Counted from the stretch's first letter, positions 23,434-32,949 are shown. The stretch: DNA of 64,000 nucleotides from Paracoccus sp041927875 (GCF_041927875.1 NZ_JBHFHN010000004.1); one strand, 5' to 3'. Notes: generated from the letters alone by a model not told the origin. A program made the numbers and translations.

Positions 23434-24441
23434 TCAGGCGTCCAGCCGCGCGCCGGTGTCGCCGTCAAACAGATGCGCAGCAGCGGGGGCCAGCGACAGG
23501 TGCAGCAGCGGGCCGATGGCCTCGCCCGCGGGCAGGGTCACGGTGACCGGATGCGCACCCAACTGGCCGTGAACCAGCCGGGAGGCGCCCAGTTCCTCGA
23601 CCGCGGTAACGTTCAGCGCGATATCGCCCGCCGGATCGGGGCGCAGATCCTCGGGGCGAATGCCGATCACCGCGCCGCGCGGCGCAGGGATGCCGGGCAG
23701 CGCCTCGGCGGGCAGCAGGTTCATCGCCGGGCTGCCGATAAAGCCCGCGACAAAGGCGGTGGCAGGGCGGCGGTAGACCTCAAGCGGGGTGCCGATCTGT
23801 TCGACCCGGCCCTTGTTCAGCACCACCAGCCGGTCGGCCAGGGTCATCGCCTCAAGCTGGTCGTGGGTGACATAGATGCTGGTCGTGCCCAGACGCTTTT
23901 GCAGGGCCTTGATCTCCAGTCGCATCGTGCCGCGCAGCTTGGCATCCAGGTTCGACAGGGGTTCATCGAACAGAAACGCCGCCGGTTCGCGCACGATCGC
24001 GCGGCCCATGGCCACGCGCTGCCGCTGGCCGCCGGACAGGGCGCGCGGCTTGCGATCCAGGAAGGGTGCGATTTGCAGGATCTCGGCGGCCTCGGCCACG
24101 CGGCGGTCGATTTCGTCGCGCGGCGTGCCACGGTTCTTCAGCCCATAGGCAAGGTTCTGGCGAACCGACATATGCGGGTAAAGCGCGTAGTTCTGAAACA
24201 CCATGGCGATGTCGCGGTCGGCCGGTTCCAGATCGTTGACCACGCGCCCACCGATGGTCACGCGGCCTTCGCTGATCGTTTCCAGCCCGGCGATCATCCG
24301 CAGCAGGGTGGACTTGCCGCAGCCCGAGGGGCCGACCAGCACGATGAACTCTCCATCCGCGATGTCGATATTCACATCGGTGACGGCGCGGTTGCTGGCG
24401 GCATACAGTTTGCCCAGATGGTCAAGGGTGATGGCGGCCAT
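23434..24441 (-). CDS. ugpC: sn-glycerol-3-phosphate ABC transporter ATP-binding protein UgpC
   Basis: Cytoplasmic ATPase of the glycerol-3-phosphate importer. The 335-residue protein has Walker A GPSGCGKSTLLRMIAG, signature LSGGQRQRVAMGRAIVREP, Walker B FLFDEPLSNLDAKLR and YVTHDQLEAMTLADRL. The C-terminal regulatory domain begins about residue 235 (FIGSPAMNLLP), the part that in UgpC/MalK-type proteins receives regulators. Last gene of ugpB-A-E-C; 2 bases downstream of ugpE. Confidence 0.93.
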   Translation of the reverse strand: MAAITLDHLGKLYAASNRAVTDVNIDIADGEFIVLVGPSGCGKSTLLRMIAGLETISEGRVTIGGRVVNDLEPADRDIAMVFQNYALYPHMSVRQNLAYGLKNRGTPRDEIDRRVAEAAEILQIAPFLDRKPRALSGGQRQRVAMGRAIVREPAAFLFDEPLSNLDAKLRGTMRLEIKALQKRLGTTSIYVTHDQLEAMTLADRLVVLNKGRVEQIGTPLEVYRRPATAFVAGFIGSPAMNLLPAEALPGIPAPRGAVIGIRPEDLRPDPAGDIALNVTAVEELGASRLVHGQLGAHPVTVTLPAGEAIGPLLHLSLAPAAAHLFDGDTGARLDA

Positions 24442-24443
24442 GG

Positions 24444-25292
24444 TTATTTCTCCGTCTCGATCAGACCTTTGACGAACAGCTTCTGCATCCCGACGACGAC
24501 TAGCACCGGCGGCAGCATTGCCATGATCGCGGTGGCCATCACCAGATGCCATTGCGGCAGCCCGTCGACGGCATCGGCCATCCGCTTGATCCCCGCGACG
24601 ATGGTGTAATAGCGCGCGTCGGTGGTGATCAGCAGCGGCCAGAGGTATTGGTTCCAGCCATAGATGAACAGGATCACGAACAAGGCCGCGATATTGGTGC
24701 GCGACAAGGGCAGCAGGATGTCGCGAAAGAACTTCATTGGGCCGGCGCCGTCGATCCGCGCGGCCTCGGTCAGTTCATCCGGGATGGTCAGGAACACCTG
24801 CCGGAACAGGAAGGTCGCGGTGGCCGATGCGATCAGCGGGATCGACAGGCCCGCATAGCTGTTCAGCAGCCCCAGATCGGCCACCACCTTGAAGGTCGGC
24901 ACGATCCGCACCTCGACCGGCAGCATCAGCGTGACGAAGATCGCCCAAAAGGCCAACATGCGGAACCGAAAGCGGAAATAGACGATGGCAAAGGCCGAGA
25001 TGATGGAAATCGCGATCTTTCCCACGGCGATCAGCAGCGCCATGATCAGGCTGTTCAGCATCATCGGCGCAATCGGCGGGGTGCCGCTTGTCGACAGGCC
25101 GGCGCCGAACATGGTGCGGTAATTGTCGACCAGATGCGGGCCGGGCCAGATCGGCACGCGCCCCGACATGAAGTCGGTCGCGGTATGGGTCGAGGCGACG
25201 AAGGCCACCCAGACCGGCAGCGCGACGGCAACCACGCCCAGGATCAGCACAAGATGGGCCAGCAGGTTCAGGCCAGGGCGGTTCTCGATCAT
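24444..25292 (-). CDS. ugpE: sn-glycerol-3-phosphate ABC transporter permease UgpE
   Basis: Inner-membrane permease of 282 residues with six hydrophobic segments and the EAA loop ELTEAARIDGAGPMKFFRDILLPL (residues about 180-203), which contacts the ATPase. The N-terminal periplasmic loop has DNYRTMFGAGLSTSG-like sequence typical of UgpE. The ATG at 25292 overlaps the ugpA stop by one base. Confidence 0.93.
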   Translation of the reverse strand: MIENRPGLNLLAHLVLILGVVAVALPVWVAFVASTHTATDFMSGRVPIWPGPHLVDNYRTMFGAGLSTSGTPPIAPMMLNSLIMALLIAVGKIAISIISAFAIVYFRFRFRMLAFWAIFVTLMLPVEVRIVPTFKVVADLGLLNSYAGLSIPLIASATATFLFRQVFLTIPDELTEAARIDGAGPMKFFRDILLPLSRTNIAALFVILFIYGWNQYLWPLLITTDARYYTIVAGIKRMADAVDGLPQWHLVMATAIMAMLPPVLVVVGMQKLFVKGLIETEK

Positions 25293-26170
25293 CAATAGGC
25301 CACCCGTTTTTCGACCCAGCGGAATTGTGCCACGGTCAGCACGACGACAATCGCCATCAGCACCACCGATTGCGCGGCGGATGACCCCATGTTCTGACCG
25401 ATGAAGCCATCGAAATAGACCTTGTAGACCAGGATGTTCGTGGCCTGCGCGGGGCCGCCCTCGGTGGTGGCGTCGATCACCGCGAAGGTGTCGAACATCG
25501 CATAGACGATGTTCACCACCATCAGGAAAAAGGTGGTCGGGGACAGCAGCGGGAAAGTGATGGTGAAGAACCGCTTGACCGGGCCCGCACCGTCGATGGC
25601 GGCGGCCTCGCGCAGGCTGGCGGGGATGGATTGCAGGCCCGCGACGAAGAACAGGAAGTTGTAGCTGATCTGCTTCCACGCGCTTGCGATGACCACCAGG
25701 ACCATCGCGTCGACCTTGGAACTGATGTGGTTCCAGTCATAGCCGATCCCGCGCAGCACATAGGGCATGACGCCGACCGTCGGGTTGAAGATGAACCACC
25801 ACAGGATGCCCGCGACGGCGGGGGCAACCGCATAGGGCCAGACCAGTGCGGTGGTGTAGACGCGCGCCGAGGCAATCATCCGGTCGACCGCCAGGGCCAG
25901 CAACAGCGCCAGCCCCATTGACAGCACCGTGACCGAGATCGCAAAGACCGCCGTCACACGCAGGCTGTTCAGATATTCCGGGCTGCCCCACAGCGCCGTG
26001 TAATTCGCCAGGCCGACAAAGGTGGTGGTGATGCCAAAGGCGTCCTGGCGCAGGAAACTTTGCCAGATCGCCTGTCCGGCGGGCCACAGGAAAAAGATCG
26101 CGGTGATCGCCAGTTGCGGGGCCAGCAACAGCCACGGCAGCAATCGACCCTGAAAGATGGTGCGTTTCAT
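25292..26170 (-). CDS. ugpA: sn-glycerol-3-phosphate ABC transporter permease UgpA
   Basis: Inner-membrane permease of 292 residues with six hydrophobic segments; the EAA loop is PASLREAAAIDGAGPVKRFFTITFP. MKRTIFQGRLLPWLLLAPQLAITAIFF at the start is typical of UgpA. It is separated from ugpB by 58 bases with a G/C hairpin, which may lower permease synthesis relative to the abundant binding protein. Confidence 0.93.
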   Translation of the reverse strand: MKRTIFQGRLLPWLLLAPQLAITAIFFLWPAGQAIWQSFLRQDAFGITTTFVGLANYTALWGSPEYLNSLRVTAVFAISVTVLSMGLALLLALAVDRMIASARVYTTALVWPYAVAPAVAGILWWFIFNPTVGVMPYVLRGIGYDWNHISSKVDAMVLVVIASAWKQISYNFLFFVAGLQSIPASLREAAAIDGAGPVKRFFTITFPLLSPTTFFLMVVNIVYAMFDTFAVIDATTEGGPAQATNILVYKVYFDGFIGQNMGSSAAQSVVLMAIVVVLTVAQFRWVEKRVAY

Positions 26171-26184
26171 CGGGAATCCGGGTT

Positions 26185-26210
26185 GGGGGGCCGCTGCGGG
26201 GCCGCCCCCC
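26185..26210 (-). other. Intercistronic hairpin between ugpB and ugpA
   Basis: Six G (26185-26190) face six C (26205-26210) with a GC-rich inner part, just after the ugpB stop and 15 bases before the ugpA start. No U-tract follows, so it is more likely an mRNA-stabilising or partially terminating element than a full terminator. Confidence 0.6.
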
Positions 26211-26228
26211 TGCTGTCAGAAAGGACGA

Positions 26229-27551
26229 TCAGGGGTTCTGCGCCTGAAAGTCGTCCAGCAGCTTGTTGCCGCGCTCGACCACGCCGTCCAGCGCCTGCTG
26301 GGCAGTCTTGGACCCGGCCAGAAGCTGTTCAAACTCTTCGTCGATGATGCCGCGGATCTGGACATAGCTGCCGAACCGCAACCCTTTCGAGTTCTCGGTC
26401 GGTGCGTTCAGGGTGATCTGGTTCAGGCTGGTTTCGGCGCCGGGATTGGCGTCGTAATAGCCCTGCGATTTGGTCAGGTCATAGGCGGCCTGGGTGATCG
26501 GCAGATAGCCGGTGTCCTGGTGCCATTTGGCTTGCACCTCGGGGCTGGACAGATAGTGGAAGAACTTTGCGACGCCCGCGTATTCCTCTGCCGGCCGCCC
26601 CTCAAGCACCCACAGCGTCGCGCCGCCGATGATGCTGTTCTGCGGCGCACCGTCCACGTCGTCGTAATAGGGCAACATGCCGAAGCCGAGGTCGAAATCC
26701 TTGGCATTGGCGATGACGCCCGCGCGGCTGGCCGAGCTGTTCATGATCATCGCGCATTCCTGCGAATAGAACATCGGGGGCGCGTTATCGCCGCCGGTCG
26801 GGCCGCCGTATTTGAAGATCCCGGCGTCGGCCCATTTCTTCAGGTTGTCCCAATGCTTGACCTGCACCGGCCCGTTCAGCGTCAGCCGCGCAGCGGTGCC
26901 GCCAAAGCCGTTCTGTTCGGTGCCGATCGGCTGGTTGTGCCAGGCCGACAGGTTTTCGGTCTGGATCCACGACACCCAACCGGTCGTGAAGCCGCATTTC
27001 GCCGCGCCCGAATCCATGATCTTCTTGGAAAACGCCTCGACCTCGGCCCAGGTTTTCGGCGGGGTCGCGGGGTCCAGCCCGGCTTTTTCGAACACGGTCT
27101 TGTTGTAATACAGGATCGGGGTCGAGCTGTTGAAGGGCATCGACAGCATGTTGCCATCGGTATCGGTGTAATAGCCGACAACGGCCGGCAGGAAGGCGGC
27201 CTGGTCAAAGCCCTCGCCCGCCTCCTGCATCAGTTGATAGACCGGCTTCACGGCGCCCTTGGCGGCCATCATCGTGCCGGTGCCGACCTCGAACACCTGG
27301 ACGATGGCCGGCTGCTGTTTCGCGCGAAAAGCCGAGATCGCGGCGGTCATCGTTTCGGGATAGGTGCCCTTGTAGCTGGGGACCACGGTGAAATCGTCCT
27401 GGCTTTCATTGAAGCCTTTCACGATGTCTTCCAGCTTGGCGCCCAACTCGCCGCCCATGGCGTGCCACCACTGGATTTCGGTTCTGGCCTGCGCGGCGGC
27501 GGCCATGGCGATCAGCGCGGCGGCCGAGGTCATCATAAGACGGGTCATCAT
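26229..27551 (-). CDS. ugpB: sn-glycerol-3-phosphate-binding periplasmic protein UgpB
   Basis: Periplasmic receptor of 440 residues for glycerol-3-phosphate and its diesters. The signal peptide is MMTRLMMTSAAALIAMAAAAQA; the mature protein starts RTEIQWWHAMGGELGAKLE, the UgpB signature, and FNSSTPILYYNK and NSSASRAGV match the ligand-binding stretches of the family. AAAGGA precedes the ATG. It opens ugpBAEC, possibly from a promoter in the 99-base gap upstream. No pho box was recognised. Confidence 0.95.
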   Translation of the reverse strand: MMTRLMMTSAAALIAMAAAAQARTEIQWWHAMGGELGAKLEDIVKGFNESQDDFTVVPSYKGTYPETMTAAISAFRAKQQPAIVQVFEVGTGTMMAAKGAVKPVYQLMQEAGEGFDQAAFLPAVVGYYTDTDGNMLSMPFNSSTPILYYNKTVFEKAGLDPATPPKTWAEVEAFSKKIMDSGAAKCGFTTGWVSWIQTENLSAWHNQPIGTEQNGFGGTAARLTLNGPVQVKHWDNLKKWADAGIFKYGGPTGGDNAPPMFYSQECAMIMNSSASRAGVIANAKDFDLGFGMLPYYDDVDGAPQNSIIGGATLWVLEGRPAEEYAGVAKFFHYLSSPEVQAKWHQDTGYLPITQAAYDLTKSQGYYDANPGAETSLNQITLNAPTENSKGLRFGSYVQIRGIIDEEFEQLLAGSKTAQQALDGVVERGNKLLDDFQAQNP

Positions 27552-27650
27552 CGGTCCTTTGTGTCGTCGTTGAGGTCAGGGTCAACGGCGCAGCCCTAGC
27601 CGCCCGCCACGACAGAAAGGTGACGCAAAGATGAAGGTTTTGCAACGCCG

Positions 27651-28559
27651 CTATTGGCAGATGCGCCAGCCGCCACGCCGCGGCATGATGTCCAGATGCA
27701 GGTGGTCGTCATGCGCGTCGTCGGCGCCGGGGCCAAGCACGGTGGAGAACAGCAGGCAGGCGGTGCCGCGCGCGGCACGCTGAAAGGCGGTGGCCATGTC
27801 ATTGCCGCCCTCGCGCGGGGCGATGGCCAGATCGGGCGCGCCGTCAAAGGTAAAGGCGGCGATGTCGATGGCATTGCCGGTGGCGTGTTCCGACACCTTG
27901 CCCGACCCGTCACCGACCCGCATCCGGCAGGCATAGGTCGAACCGGTGCGATAGCCGGTCAGCGGCGCGCCGCCCTGATCCTGCCACAGGCGCGCGGCGG
28001 GCTGCACGAAATCCCGCGTCCAACGTGCGAGCGCCTGCGCGGTTTCGCAGCGCATCACCGCCCCGCCGTGAAGCGCGACGCCCGGGACCACCTGATCGAC
28101 GCGCAACGGCGCGGCGATACCGCAGCCGGGCGTAGTCTCGGTGATCGGGGGCAGCGGGGTAAACTCCGTGCCCATGGCGCGCAGATCGGCAAGGCATCCG
28201 TCATCCGCCGTCTGCGTCAGCGCGTCCAGATCCTGCGGCGGCGCAAAGACCGGCGGCTCGGCCAGGATCGGGCGCGGGTCCAGCGTCATCCAGGGCAGGC
28301 CGCCGGGCGGGGGGGGCGTGGCAGGCGTGGGCGCAGGCGGTGTCAGGCGGCCGACGGGCGTGGTGTCAGGCGCAGGGACAGGGGCAGGGGTAGGCGCAGG
28401 GGCAGCGGCGGCAGCGGCTGGCTTGGCGGCGGGCCTTTCCGCGTCAGGGGCGTCTGGCGCCTCGGGGCGCGGCAAGGGCCGCGGCTGCGCATCGGCGGCT
28501 GTCGCCTGCAACAGCGCCATCAGCGCCAGAACCGCCCCAAGCTGCCGCCGCCCCGCCAT
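27651..28559 (-). CDS. Extensin-like C-terminal domain protein
   Basis: Exported protein of 302 residues. The signal peptide ends at about ATAADA; residues 26-95 are a Pro/Ala-rich linker that probably crosses the periplasm or wall, and the C-terminal two thirds form the extensin-like domain. That domain shows the conserved SEHATGNAIDIAAF and HDDHLHLDIMP metal-type motifs resembling D-Ala-D-Ala peptidases of the VanY type, plus several cysteines (likely disulfides). It sits one base behind the L,D-transpeptidase gene, so both are made together; a peptidoglycan-related role is inferred from that. Confidence 0.88.
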   Translation of the reverse strand: MAGRRQLGAVLALMALLQATAADAQPRPLPRPEAPDAPDAERPAAKPAAAAAAPAPTPAPVPAPDTTPVGRLTPPAPTPATPPPPGGLPWMTLDPRPILAEPPVFAPPQDLDALTQTADDGCLADLRAMGTEFTPLPPITETTPGCGIAAPLRVDQVVPGVALHGGAVMRCETAQALARWTRDFVQPAARLWQDQGGAPLTGYRTGSTYACRMRVGDGSGKVSEHATGNAIDIAAFTFDGAPDLAIAPREGGNDMATAFQRAARGTACLLFSTVLGPGADDAHDDHLHLDIMPRRGGWRICQ

Positions 28560-28560
28560 C

Positions 28561-29862
28561 CTATCGGCCCCGCTGCGGCAGAACCTGCGGCGCGGGCAGG
28601 GTTCGCGTCTGAATGTCGCCCGGCACCGGCGCGGCCTGCACCGGCGCATCCGGCGCAGGCTGGCTGGCTGCGCTTTGGCCGGGCGCCTCCGGCAGTTGTC
28701 CAACCTGCGGCCCAACCTGCGGTCCAACCTGCGGCGCCGCCTCAACCGGCAGGCGCAGGCTGGCGGGGCGCGGCTGGGGGCGCGGGCTGGTCAGCACCGC
28801 CGCCTGAACCGTCGCCTGAATAGCGGCCTCTTGTCCGGGGGCGGGGGCCAAGGTCGTGTCTCCGGCCATCACCCCGGCGATGGTCTGTCCCGGCTCAAGG
28901 AAGGTCACGGTGGTCACGCCCGGCTGCACCATATTCGCCAGTTCGCGCGCATCCCAGTTGGTCAGGCGCACACAACCCGAGGACTGGTTCACGAACAACC
29001 GCGAGGGCGTGGGCGTGCCATGGATGCCATAGGTCGGCTTCGTCAGCCCGATCCAGACCGACCCCACCGGCCCGTTCGGCCCCGGCGGCAGCGTCAGCGG
29101 CTGGTCATTGTCGCCCTGCTGCGGGTTGATCCGCGGGTTGTAGTGATAGGTCGGGTCGATCGCCACCGCCCGCACCTTGTGCTCGCCCGAGGGGGACGGC
29201 ATCTGCTGCGACCCGACCGTCGCCGGGTAATCGGCAAGCAACTGGCCCCTAGCGTCATAGGCAGCCACCCGCCGGGTCGCCTTGTCGACCAGGATCCGCG
29301 CCACCTGACCGCGACGCGGCGCGGCGGGGCCGATCACCTTGATCGTCTCGGTCGGCACGAACCGCGCGCCGGGGTTCAGCGCGATCAGGAAATCCTGGTC
29401 CATGTGGAACCGCTCACCCAGTTTCTCGGCGACGCTGGTATAGCCCAGCCGATCCATCTGCGCCATCAGCGCGTAATCGCGCGGGATTTGCACGACCAGC
29501 CCGTTCAGATCATCCTGGGTGATGGTGTAATCGACGATGATCGGGGCGCTGGCATAGGCTTGCAGGCGGTTCCAGACTTCCTCGGTCAGCACGCCGGTCG
29601 TCGGCAGGCCTTCACGGCGCTGAAAGGCCTTGATGGCGCTTTCGCTCATCCCGCCGCGATGGCCGTCGACGACGCCGGGCGAGATGCCGGACCGGTCCAG
29701 CAACAGTTGCACCTTGGCGGTGATGGCGCTTTTGCCGGCGGGCAGCGGGCCGGAATAGGTGGCGGCTTCGATCGCCTCGGGGGTGATCGGGGCGGCGACG
29801 ACGGGCAGCGCCGTGGTCAGCGATGGCAGCAGGATAAACATGAACGCAATAAGACGGGTCAT
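28561..29862 (-). CDS. L,D-transpeptidase with peptidoglycan-binding domain
   Basis: Periplasmic transpeptidase of 433 residues that forms 3-3 crosslinks or attaches proteins to peptidoglycan. A signal peptide (residues 1-23) is followed by a PG_binding_1 domain (about 45-100), and the YkuD domain (about 187-315) with catalytic His281, Cys297 and Arg299 in HGTPTPSRLF and SSGCVRL. The C-terminal 115 residues are Pro/Gln/Ala-rich and include three QVGPQVGP-like repeats. It precedes the extensin-like gene by one base. Confidence 0.93.
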   Translation of the reverse strand: MTRLIAFMFILLPSLTTALPVVAAPITPEAIEAATYSGPLPAGKSAITAKVQLLLDRSGISPGVVDGHRGGMSESAIKAFQRREGLPTTGVLTEEVWNRLQAYASAPIIVDYTITQDDLNGLVVQIPRDYALMAQMDRLGYTSVAEKLGERFHMDQDFLIALNPGARFVPTETIKVIGPAAPRRGQVARILVDKATRRVAAYDARGQLLADYPATVGSQQMPSPSGEHKVRAVAIDPTYHYNPRINPQQGDNDQPLTLPPGPNGPVGSVWIGLTKPTYGIHGTPTPSRLFVNQSSGCVRLTNWDARELANMVQPGVTTVTFLEPGQTIAGVMAGDTTLAPAPGQEAAIQATVQAAVLTSPRPQPRPASLRLPVEAAPQVGPQVGPQVGQLPEAPGQSAASQPAPDAPVQAAPVPGDIQTRTLPAPQVLPQRGR

Positions 29863-29984
29863 CGGTTGGTCCGGTGGTTTTTGTTGGCTCGATCGGGGCG
29901 CGTGCTGGCGGGCCTAGCGGCAACGCGGCCTTGCGGCGCTTGTTCCGCATCCGGGGGTGCCGAAGCAAGCCCCCGGCACAAACA

Positions 29985-30881
29985 TCAGCGTGAGTTTCGT
30001 GGCGAAACCGTCAAGGCGGGCGGGGCTTTCGACAGTTGCACCGCCAGGATACCGGCCATGATCACCGCCACGCCGATCACGTCATAGGCGCCCAGCCGTT
30101 CGTTCAACAGCAAAGCGGCAATCGCCACGCCAAAGAACGGCGTCAGAAAGTGAAAGGCCGCCGCCCGCACCGCGCCGATCCGCCCGACCAGCAGGAACCA
30201 GACCCAGGTGGCCAGCAGCCCCGGCACCAGCAGCGTATAGACGAAGGCCACCACCAGGCGCGGCGACCAGTCGACATGGAACGGCTCGAACGCCAGGGCA
30301 ACGATGGACAGCGCCGCCGACCCGACCAGCATCTGCAAGCCGACGATCATCAACAGGTTCCCCCCGGTCGAGGCCCCGCGCACCGTCAGCGTCGCCACCG
30401 CCAGGGCAAGCGCGCCGCCAAAGCACAGCGCGATGCCGATCAGGTTCGACCCGCCGGTCAGCCGCCCGCCCATGATGATCGCCACGCCCACCAGCCCGAC
30501 CGCCAGCCCGGCCAGCCCCATCGGCCGCAGCCTTTCGCCAAAGACGAACCAGCCGATCCCGGCGACCATCAGCGGCATCGTGGCGGCGATGATCGAGGCA
30601 AGCCCGGCCTCGATCCACTGCATCGCGATCCAGTTCAGGCCCAGATAGATGGCGTTCTGGCACAGGCCGAAGATGATGACGGCGCGCCATTGCGCGCGGC
30701 TTAGCCGCCAGCTTTGGCCCATGGCGCGGGCCAGCATGACGCCGATCAGCCCCGACAGCAGGAACCGGATCGCCAGTGCCGTCAGCGGCGGTGCCGCCGT
30801 CACGATCATCCGCGTCGAGGTAAAGGCCGAGGCCCACATGACCGCGAACAGCAGCCCCATTGCGATCGCGCGCAGATCCAT
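29985..30881 (-). CDS. DMT-superfamily (EamA) membrane transporter
   Basis: Ten hydrophobic segments in 298 residues, arranged as two EamA repeats (about residues 8-135 and 148-285), the layout of drug/metabolite exporters. The first repeat opens LLFAVMWASAFTSTRMIV and the second ends LLNERLGAYDVIGVAVIMAGI, both usual in the family. Substrate unknown; relatives export amino acids or metabolites. It stands alone, between the L,D-transpeptidase and the HU-type gene. Confidence 0.88.
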   Translation of the reverse strand: MDLRAIAMGLLFAVMWASAFTSTRMIVTAAPPLTALAIRFLLSGLIGVMLARAMGQSWRLSRAQWRAVIIFGLCQNAIYLGLNWIAMQWIEAGLASIIAATMPLMVAGIGWFVFGERLRPMGLAGLAVGLVGVAIIMGGRLTGGSNLIGIALCFGGALALAVATLTVRGASTGGNLLMIVGLQMLVGSAALSIVALAFEPFHVDWSPRLVVAFVYTLLVPGLLATWVWFLLVGRIGAVRAAAFHFLTPFFGVAIAALLLNERLGAYDVIGVAVIMAGILAVQLSKAPPALTVSPRNSR

Positions 30882-30906
30882 TCTTGGCCCCCCGGGTAGC
30901 TATGGG

Positions 30907-30933
30907 AAAGGGCCGCCCGGCGGGCGACCCTTT
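30907..30933. terminator. Candidate bidirectional terminator between the HU-type and EamA genes
   Basis: AAAGGG, then a GC stem, then CCCTTT: the stem GGGCCGCCC / GGGCGACCC has one mismatch around a short GGC loop and is flanked by A3 and T3 on both strands. It lies 54 bases past the stop of the HU-type gene at 30987 and just upstream of the EamA start. Confidence 0.6.
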
Positions 30934-30986
30934 GCGATTGGTGCGGCGCCGCCCGGTCGGGCCTGCGCCAGGGGTCGTGGACCCGA

Positions 30987-31274
30987 TCAGCCGTTCACGC
31001 TGTCCTTCAGCGCTTTGGCGATGGTCATCTTGACCTGACGGTCGGCCGGCTTCTGCACCATTTCCTGCGTCTGCGGGTTGCGGACCATGCGTTCGGGGCG
31101 GGCGCGGCAGGCGATCTTGCCGATCCCCGGCAGGTTGATCGCGCCACCGGCGACGACTTCGCGCGACACAACCGCGGCGATGGCGTCCAGCGCGGCCGAG
31201 GCGGTCTTCTTGTCGCCGCCCATTTCGTCGGCGATTGCAGCGACGAGCTGCGTTTTGGTCATCGGTTTCGACAT
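30987..31274 (-). CDS. HU-family DNA-binding protein
   Basis: Nucleoid protein of 95 residues. It begins MTKTQLVAAIADEMGGDKKTA and has the HU/IHF beta-arm segment GGAINLPGIGKIACRARPERMVRNPQTQEMV, with the usual Arg-Asn-Pro tip; the body ends VKMTIAKALKD. Its alkaline, small form is compatible with a dimeric DNA-bending protein. A ribosome site is weak but present (GGAGAGACAG before the ATG). It is not alpha or beta HU of the main gene cluster, so it may be an accessory HU. Confidence 0.92.
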   Translation of the reverse strand: MSKPMTKTQLVAAIADEMGGDKKTASAALDAIAAVVSREVVAGGAINLPGIGKIACRARPERMVRNPQTQEMVQKPADRQVKMTIAKALKDSVNG

Positions 31275-31467
31275 ATGCTGTCTCTCCTTGGTGTCCCTTG
31301 ACGGGTTTTCTTGCGCCGCCCACGGGGCGGCCTGTGCGGTGCTAGACTATCTTTTGGCCAGCAATTCAAGCCTTTTTGCCACTGCTATAACGCCACGCCC
31401 GCGAAGGCGGGGCCACCGGGGCGCCCCCGCAACGCGCGATTGGCGCATTCTGACGGGCCAACGCGCG

Positions 31468-32949
31468 CTATAGAAAGGCGGTTTCGTCAAAGCTGCGCAA
31501 TTTGCGGCTATGCACCCGTTCCAGCGGCATATCGCGCATTTTCTCCATCGCGCGGACGCCGATCAGCAGGTGATTGGCCACCTGCGTGCGGTAAAAGGCG
31601 GTGGCCATGCCGGGAAGTTTCAGTTCGCCATGCAGCGGCTTGTCACTGACGCACAGCAGCGTGCCATAGGGCACCCGGAACCGGTAACCATTGGCGGCAA
31701 TGGTCGCGCTTTCCATATCCAGCGCGACGGCGCGCGATTGCGACAGGCGCTGGACCGGGCCGGATTGGTCGCGCAATTCCCAGTTGCGGTTGTCGATCGT
31801 GGCGACGGTGCCGGTGCGCATGATGCGCTTCAGCTCATAGCCCTCAAGTTGCGTGACCTCGGCCACGGCCTCTTGCAGGGCGATCTGGATTTCGGCCAGG
31901 GCGGGGATCGGCACCCAGACGGGCAGGTCGTCATCCAGAACGTGATCTTCGCGCAGATAGGCATGGGCCAGCACGAAATCGCCCAGCCGCTGCGAATTGC
32001 GCAGGCCCGCGCAATGGCCGACCATCAGCCAGGCATGCGGGCGCAGCACCGCGATATGGTCGGTCGCGGTTTTCGCGTTCGAGGGGCCTACGCCGATATT
32101 GACCAGCGTGATCCCCTGCCCGTCATCGCGGGTCAGGTGATAGGTCGGCATCTGCGGCAGGCGCGGCGGGGCGTCCAGCACCGCATCGGGGCTGGTGATG
32201 CGGGCATTCCCCGGCCCGACAAAGCCGGTATAGCCCGAGGCCGGATCGGCCAGCACGCGGCGGGCATAGGCCTCGAACTCATCCACATAGAACTGATAGT
32301 TGGTGAACAGAACATGGTTCTGGAAATGCACCGGGTCGGTGGCAGTGTAATGTGACAGCCGGGCCAGCGAATAATCCACGCGCTGTGCGGTAAAGGGGGC
32401 CAGATGGCCCGACCCATCGGCATTCGGCCCGGCGGTGCCGTTCACGATGTCATCGCTGGTGGTGGCCAGATCAGGCACGTCGAAGATGTCGCGCAGCGGC
32501 ACGTCCAGCACGCCTTCCTGCGGGACGTTCAGATCCGAGCGCGAGGCGACGGCGAAATGCACCGGAATCGGCGTCTGCGACGGCCCCACGATCACCGCGA
32601 CGCCGTGATTGCGGATCAAGAGGCCAAGTTGCTGACGCAGGTAATGCGCGAACAGGCGCGGATGGGTGATCGTGGCGCTATAGGTGCCGGGTTCGGGCAC
32701 ATGGCCAAAGGCCAGACGGCTGTCGGTCAGGGCAAAGCTGGTGGTGGTGATCCGCACCTCGGGGTAGAAGGCGCGATAGCGCGCCTGCGCGGGGGCACCG
32801 CCCATCACCGCGACGAAGTGATCCAGCAGAAAGCCGGTGGCGGCGTCATAAAGTTCGGTCAGGCGTTCGACGGCGGCGGCGGCATCGGTAAAGGCCTGCG
32901 GCGCGGGCGCATCGGGGGACAGGATCGGCAGGTGCTGGGTGTCGGTCAT
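31468..32949 (-). CDS. amn: AMP nucleosidase
   Basis: Hydrolyses AMP to adenine and ribose 5-phosphate. At 493 residues it matches the length of bacterial Amn. The N-terminal regulatory domain and the C-terminal nucleosidase domain are both seen; the latter includes NIGVGPSNAKTATDHIAVLRPHAWLMVGHCAGLRNSQRLGDFVLA and DMESATIAANGYRF, the phosphorylase-like catalytic motifs. AAGGAA precedes the ATG. Single gene with its own promoter region; the 193-base gap between it and the HU-type gene on its 3' side has no unambiguous terminator. Confidence 0.93.
   Translation of the reverse strand: MTDTQHLPILSPDAPAPQAFTDAAAAVERLTELYDAATGFLLDHFVAVMGGAPAQARYRAFYPEVRITTTSFALTDSRLAFGHVPEPGTYSATITHPRLFAHYLRQQLGLLIRNHGVAVIVGPSQTPIPVHFAVASRSDLNVPQEGVLDVPLRDIFDVPDLATTSDDIVNGTAGPNADGSGHLAPFTAQRVDYSLARLSHYTATDPVHFQNHVLFTNYQFYVDEFEAYARRVLADPASGYTGFVGPGNARITSPDAVLDAPPRLPQMPTYHLTRDDGQGITLVNIGVGPSNAKTATDHIAVLRPHAWLMVGHCAGLRNSQRLGDFVLAHAYLREDHVLDDDLPVWVPIPALAEIQIALQEAVAEVTQLEGYELKRIMRTGTVATIDNRNWELRDQSGPVQRLSQSRAVALDMESATIAANGYRFRVPYGTLLCVSDKPLHGELKLPGMATAFYRTQVANHLLIGVRAMEKMRDMPLERVHSRKLRSFDETAFL

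Noticed and set aside
31275..31467. Small RNA or clear terminator between amn and the HU-type gene
   Set aside because: Several imperfect GC stems are present but none has a U-tract or a convincing promoter; left unannotated.
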